From NCBI GenBank assembly GCA_035546975.1, contig DASZVS010000003.1, positions 54,800 through 118,799 on the forward strand: DNA of 64,000 nucleotides, given 5' to 3'. Positions 60,290 through 64,000 of the stretch are shown here, in pieces; positions within the stretch are counted from its first letter, which is position 1, and each line of letters starts with the position of its first letter. The notes under the pieces are model-generated. The model saw nothing but the letters and a program-made list of their open reading frames with translations. It was not told where the DNA came from and did no database searches. This DNA is from JARIHC01 sp035546975 (GTDB lineage Bacteria > Patescibacteriota > Saccharimonadia > Saccharimonadales > UBA4665). The position numbers were made by a program, and so were the translations under genes.

Positions 60290-61345
60290 ATGGAAGAAAA
60301 AGAACAGCAATTACGGGTCGAGCATGAAGAACTGGTAGAAAAGCTGCAGGATCCGGAGATTTACAGCGATAAAAGCTATCCGAAGCTGGCCAAGCGCAAG
60401 GCCGAGCTGGACGAACTGATTGCCCTGTTCGACACGCAGAAAAAACTTATTAAAGACAAAGCGGCGGCCGAAGAGCTCAAAAAAAACACCGATCCGGAGC
60501 TGCAGCAAATGGCCGAGCTCGAACTGGTTGAGCTCGAAAAAAAAATTGCCAGAAACGACGAAACGCTCCGCGAAGCACTGACGCCGCAAGATCCGAACAA
60601 TGACCGCGATGTGATTATCGAGATCCGCGCCGCCGCGGGCGGCGACGAATCCTCTCTGTTCGCCGGCGAATTGTACCGCATGTACGCCCGCTGGGCTGAA
60701 AATCATAACTACAAGATCGAACTGATCAACGAATCACCTAATGAAGTCGGCGGCTTCAAGGAAATCACGTTCGCCGTGCGCGGTGCTGAAGCCTACAAGA
60801 ATCTCAAGTTCGAGGCCGGCGTGCACCGCGTGCAGCGTATCCCCGTTACCGAAAGCCAAGGCCGCGTCCATACCTCCACTGCTACCGTGGCAGTCTTGCC
60901 GGAAGCCGAGGAAACTGACATTGACATCAACCCGGCTGACCTGCGCATTGACGTATATCGCAGCGGTGGCCACGGCGGACAATCCGTAAATACCACTGAT
61001 TCGGCCGTACGTATCACCCACCTGCCAACCGGCTTAGTCATCACCAACCAGGACGAGAAATCGCAAATTAAAAATAAAGATAAGGCTATGAGTGTGCTGC
61101 GTTCACGCCTGCTTCAGATGAAAATCGAAGAGGAGCAAAAGGAATTATCCGACGCCCGCAAAAAGCTGATCGGCTCCGGCGACCGCTCCGAAAAAATCCG
61201 CACCTACAATTTTCCGCAAGACCGCATCACCGATCACCGCATCGGCTATTCTCGCTCAAATATCCCCGGTGCGCTCGACGGCGACATAGACGACCTGATT
61301 GAAAAACTCCAAGCCGCTGAACACGAGCTGCTCGCAAACGGCTAA
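60290..61345 (+). CDS. prfA: Peptide chain release factor 1
   Basis: Reads UAA and UAG. Of 351 residues, the recognition tripeptide PVT is in RIPVTESQGRVHTS and the catalytic GGQ in SGGHGGQSVN, the target of PrmC, whose gene lies 830 bp downstream. Its stop overlaps the stop of the convergent gene. Confidence 0.98.
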   Translation: MEEKEQQLRVEHEELVEKLQDPEIYSDKSYPKLAKRKAELDELIALFDTQKKLIKDKAAAEELKKNTDPELQQMAELELVELEKKIARNDETLREALTPQDPNNDRDVIIEIRAAAGGDESSLFAGELYRMYARWAENHNYKIELINESPNEVGGFKEITFAVRGAEAYKNLKFEAGVHRVQRIPVTESQGRVHTSTATVAVLPEAEETDIDINPADLRIDVYRSGGHGGQSVNTTDSAVRITHLPTGLVITNQDEKSQIKNKDKAMSVLRSRLLQMKIEEEQKELSDARKKLIGSGDRSEKIRTYNFPQDRITDHRIGYSRSNIPGALDGDIDDLIEKLQAAEHELLANG

Positions 61346-62052
61346 TCTTCACCCAATACGCGCATATCCGGATGGCCCATAAAGTCTTCGAGGGCGATCA
61401 TCTCAGACATTGCTACAGGTTGCCCGTCTTGCCCGTGGGCCATTTCGGCGCGCCGGGCCACTATCTCGTGCAAAACTTTTTTCATAAATTGTTCACGGTC
61501 TGTCTTGGTCATTTCTTCAGTCTGCCGTTCAATGTCAGGACCAAGCGCAGCGACATAAGCATCGGCAAACGATCCTCCGCCGCCTAGATTAGGACGCCTT
61601 CCGTCATGTAATTTTGCTATCGCCGTTCCCCGTTCAGACGCCCCAAAATCAAAACGGCGCACCACCCCGTCCATGGCCTGCTGGTAGAGAGCGCCAAGGC
61701 CAGGGCGACCATCTGTATATTTGGTAAGCACCAGTCTCCGCAGCTCAAGAAACGGCACCGGAATAGGTGGCGGTGCCTCTGTTAATTCAATGCTCCATGT
61801 AGTTGCCGGATCTGATTCATCCGGGCGCTCCAGCAGTAGAGTACTCCTGTGCGAATTCGAAGGCTCGGGCCCTGAATCTACCCGGTCGATATAATTAAGC
61901 ATTGCATCGTTGAAGAGGCTATTGAACCGTTCGCCGACCTCCCGCTGCTCTTCCGGCCATACGGGAAACTGATTACCGTCAAATACAGTCATGAAATCAA
62001 GCGCTGTAATATTTTGCCCGCTCGGGCGCGGGGACTCGTGAGGATGTGCCAT
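61342..62052 (-). CDS. Uncharacterised protein
   Basis: Protein of 236 residues, soluble, with Pro-rich and acidic parts (ELTEAPPPIPVPFLELRRLV). Promoter TTGACA-17-TATTAT followed by an A/T-rich leader of about 28 nt, as for 59594-60196. Convergent with prfA; the stop codons overlap. No family recognised. Confidence 0.6.
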   Translation of the reverse strand: MAHPHESPRPSGQNITALDFMTVFDGNQFPVWPEEQREVGERFNSLFNDAMLNYIDRVDSGPEPSNSHRSTLLLERPDESDPATTWSIELTEAPPPIPVPFLELRRLVLTKYTDGRPGLGALYQQAMDGVVRRFDFGASERGTAIAKLHDGRRPNLGGGGSFADAYVAALGPDIERQTEEMTKTDREQFMKKVLHEIVARRAEMAHGQDGQPVAMSEMIALEDFMGHPDMRVLGED

Positions 62053-62086
62053 TTTTTATTTAAATAATACTTATTTTCTATTTTAT

Positions 62087-62115
62087 ATAATAACAAATTA
62101 TGAAACTTTTGTCAA
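62087..62115 (-). promoter_or_regulatory. Promoter with A/T-rich leader
   Basis: TTGACA (62110-62115), 17 bp, TATTAT (62087-62092), start point near 62080. Confidence 0.8.
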
Positions 62116-62136
62116 TTTCAGCGCAGCTCTGCACTT

Positions 62137-62165
62137 TTGAACCAATTTCATAAAGACCCTATACT
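62137..62165 (+). promoter_or_regulatory. Leaderless prmC promoter
   Basis: TTGAAC (62137-62142), 17 bp, TATACT (62160-62165), 7 nt to the ATG at 62173. Confidence 0.85.
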
Positions 62166-62172
62166 ATTCATT

Positions 62173-62982
62173 ATGAGAATATCGGCATGGTTACAAGCTG
62201 GCACAGCAAAATTGGATAAAGCCGGTATCGGAACTGCGCGGCTAGATGTTTTAGTACTCACAGAAGACGTGACCGGTCGTGACCGGGCCTGGCTGCTTGC
62301 CAACCCTAACCATGAATTGTCTTCAGCTCAAATCACTAAACTCGAAAAATTACTCAACGAGCGGTCCAAGCACATTCCCCTTGCCTATGTGCGCAAAAAA
62401 ACTGAGTTTTACGGCCGGGAGTTCATCATAACGCCTGCCGTGCTCGAACCGCGCCCGGAGTCCGAAACTATGATAGATTTGCTCAAAAAGCTACCCGGTT
62501 TGCCGACGGAACCGTGTATTGCGGATGTCGGGGCCGGCTCCGGAGCACTCGGTATTACGGCGAAGCTTGAGCTTCCAAAAGGTCGGGTTGAGCTGTTAGA
62601 GATCGACCCTGATGCTCTCAAAATTGCTCAAAAAAACGTCGATAAATTTACAATAAGCATTCCGGCAAGAGAGAGTGACCTTCTTGCCGCATCCGGTCAA
62701 GACAACAACGTACTACTTTGTAATCTCCCCTACGTACCAGATGGATATCATATAAATCCGGCTGCAATGGCCGAGCCGCACATCGCCATCTTTGGCGGTC
62801 CGGACGGTCTGGACATATACAGAAAACTCTTTAAGCAAGTTGAAAAGCTAAAAAAACAACCGTTGTTTATTTTAACTGAGTCGCTACCTCCGCAACATGA
62901 GATTTTGCAAGGAATCGCTGAGAACGCGGGCTATAGCCTCATGCAAACCGACGATTTCATACAGGTCTTTGAGCTAAAATAA
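62173..62982 (+). CDS. prmC: Release factor glutamine methyltransferase
   Basis: Methylates the Gln of GGQ in RF1 and RF2. Of 269 residues, an N-terminal helical domain precedes the methyltransferase with the SAM loop ADVGAGSGALGI. The catalytic NPPY motif reads NLPY (LLCNLPYVPDGYH), a variant. IFGGPDGLDIYRKLF is typical of PrmC. Start at 62173 from the promoter; an upstream in-frame TTG is the -35 box. Confidence 0.93.
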   Translation: MRISAWLQAGTAKLDKAGIGTARLDVLVLTEDVTGRDRAWLLANPNHELSSAQITKLEKLLNERSKHIPLAYVRKKTEFYGREFIITPAVLEPRPESETMIDLLKKLPGLPTEPCIADVGAGSGALGITAKLELPKGRVELLEIDPDALKIAQKNVDKFTISIPARESDLLAASGQDNNVLLCNLPYVPDGYHINPAAMAEPHIAIFGGPDGLDIYRKLFKQVEKLKKQPLFILTESLPPQHEILQGIAENAGYSLMQTDDFIQVFELK

Positions 62983-63186
62983 CAAGCAAGCTTGTCGGCA
63001 GTAGTAGGGGCAATTTATCATTGTATTCCTGTATTAAGACCGTACGTGCGATGTATTTCCGGGTGTCTATACTCCATGCCCCAAAAGTGCTCTGCCCGGC
63101 TTTCGGACACTATATCTTTGATGGCTGCGCAGCACGCTACTCTTTACTGAACAAATTTTTGAACTTTCTAGGGCTTTTACGAGGAA

Positions 63187-64000
63187 TTAGCTGCTCGGCG
63201 CAGTGCCCAAGGTAACAGTGACATGAATTGTCTTCCCGCCCCTGAGTACCGTAAGATTGACCTTATCACCAGGTTGGTGTTGGTCAAGTAAACCGGTAAG
63301 CGAGTGCGTCTGGTCTAGTTTCGTGCCATCAACAGCCGTAATGATATCGTTCGTTTGCAGTCCGGCGCTGGCAGCCGGGCTGCTCGGTATGACAGACGGG
63401 CTATTCGGATCGCTGCTCGGAGCTATAAAGGCTCCGTTTTGCACGCTCAAATTATACTCGTTAGCTACATCCGCCGTTAGAGGGATATACTCGACTCCGA
63501 GATACGGCCGGGCAAACTTGCCCGTCTTCACTACCTGGTCAATTAGCCCCTGGACATCGTTGATCGGAATAGCAAAGCCGATGTTCTGGGCATCTCCGGC
63601 AATAGCGGTATTAATACCTATAACCTGGCCATTGAGATTTACTAACGGGCCACCGGAGTTACCTTCGTTAATAGCGGCATCTGTCTGGAAAAGGTCGACA
63701 AGGTTTTCAGCGGATGAACCTGATGAATCGCCACTGTCTCCCGCCTGGACGCTGCGGCCATACCCGGAGATAATGCCGCTTGTAACGGTATTTTGGAACT
63801 GGCCGAGCGCATTACCGATTGCCACCACATCGTCCCCGACTTGCACTTTTGAAGAATCGCCGAGGACGGCGGGGGGCAGTTTGTGCCCCTGGGCATCGTT
63901 AATTTTCAGGAAAGCTATATCTAATGTGTCACTATCGGATGTGCGGCCAACTACTGAAACATTTTTTAGTTCAGTACCGTCGCTGAGCGTTACGCTGACA
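63187..64000 (-). CDS. HtrA/DegP-like serine protease with PDZ domain (partial)
   Basis: Extracytoplasmic protease, cut by the right window edge; 271 codons including the stop are visible. The catalytic Asp is in SDTLDIAFLKI and the Ser in NEGNSGGPLVNL; the His lies outside. One PDZ domain (TNDIITAVDGTKLDQ) ends the protein. Quality control of secreted proteins or site-1 cleavage before RseP are inferred roles. Confidence 0.95.
   Translation of the reverse strand, partial: VSVTLSDGTELKNVSVVGRTSDSDTLDIAFLKINDAQGHKLPPAVLGDSSKVQVGDDVVAIGNALGQFQNTVTSGIISGYGRSVQAGDSGDSSGSSAENLVDLFQTDAAINEGNSGGPLVNLNGQVIGINTAIAGDAQNIGFAIPINDVQGLIDQVVKTGKFARPYLGVEYIPLTADVANEYNLSVQNGAFIAPSSDPNSPSVIPSSPAASAGLQTNDIITAVDGTKLDQTHSLTGLLDQHQPGDKVNLTVLRGGKTIHVTVTLGTAPSS

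Noticed and set aside
62983..63186. tRNA or small RNA gene in the prmC-htrA gap
   Set aside because: About 200 bases with short inverted repeats, but no tRNA arm pattern, T run or conserved-looking structure. I see no supported feature here.
1..64000. Recoding of UGA as an amino acid
   Set aside because: Genes such as xseB and 46595-47155 end in TGA at the expected place and RF2 with the SPF motif is present.

Overview
The window reads as a piece of a small-genome bacterium of the Patescibacteria (CPR), most likely Candidatus Saccharibacteria (TM7). This is inferred from content: a compact single-membrane cell-wall and division set, core translation genes, almost no biosynthetic metabolism beyond CTP synthase, many short lineage-specific proteins, one-domain response regulators, an M16 peptidase between secA and prfB, and a short ProRS. 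UGA is used as a stop codon and a complete RF2 is present, so the UGA-to-Gly recoding of Gracilibacteria/Absconditabacteria does not apply. I found no rRNA, tRNA, CRISPR array, transposase or prophage.

Layout. 1-3.5 kb: dcw cluster on the minus strand (mraZ, rsmH, FtsL-like, FtsI-type PBP) behind a promoter carrying four MraZ-type boxes, with a long structured mraZ-rsmH spacer. 3.5-13.2 kb: LysM-like membrane proteins, then single-gene enzymes (aldo/keto reductase, metallo-beta-lactamase-fold protein, flavodoxin-like reductase, NYN protein, hydrolases, enolase-superfamily enzyme, phosphatases). 13.2-18.1 kb: a tight operon of a histidine-kinase-like protein and receiver that both lack the phospho-accepting residue, recO, glyS, a 2H phosphoesterase, an alpha/beta hydrolase and a P-loop kinase. 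18.1-22.3 kb: gmhB, a flippase-like membrane protein, xseA, xseB, a methyltransferase and a secreted protein. 22.3-26.8 kb: a Trm11-like methyltransferase with rpmA, a receiver protein, pyrG. 27.3-31.8 kb: a PDZ/S41 protease, a CHAP peptidoglycan hydrolase and ftsEX. 31.8-41.3 kb: an ABC-2 exporter cassette flanked by a prfB-tail repeat, prfB, an M16 peptidase, secA, hpf, serS. 41.3-47.2 kb: mostly uncharacterised genes, msrA, DUF427. 47.2-53.5 kb: lysS, greA, proS, a CPBP protease, rseP. 53.6-64 kb: an L,D-transpeptidase, then rpsB, tsf, frr, rpmE, prfA and prmC alternating with orphan genes, and an HtrA-like protease cut by the right edge.

Two regulatory themes stand out. First, about thirty genes have a -10 box 6-9 nt before the start codon, usually 7, often with TTGACA-like DNA 17 bp further up; these transcripts should be leaderless. 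Genes lacking this arrangement usually carry GGAGG-type ribosome binding sites. Second, upstream of proS is what looks like a ribosome-mediated attenuator: a leaderless 18-codon leader peptide with three proline codons, a protector hairpin, a possible antiterminator pairing and an intrinsic terminator. I regard this as the most interesting previously undescribed system here. All functional statements come from reading motifs by eye; no searches or computations were run.
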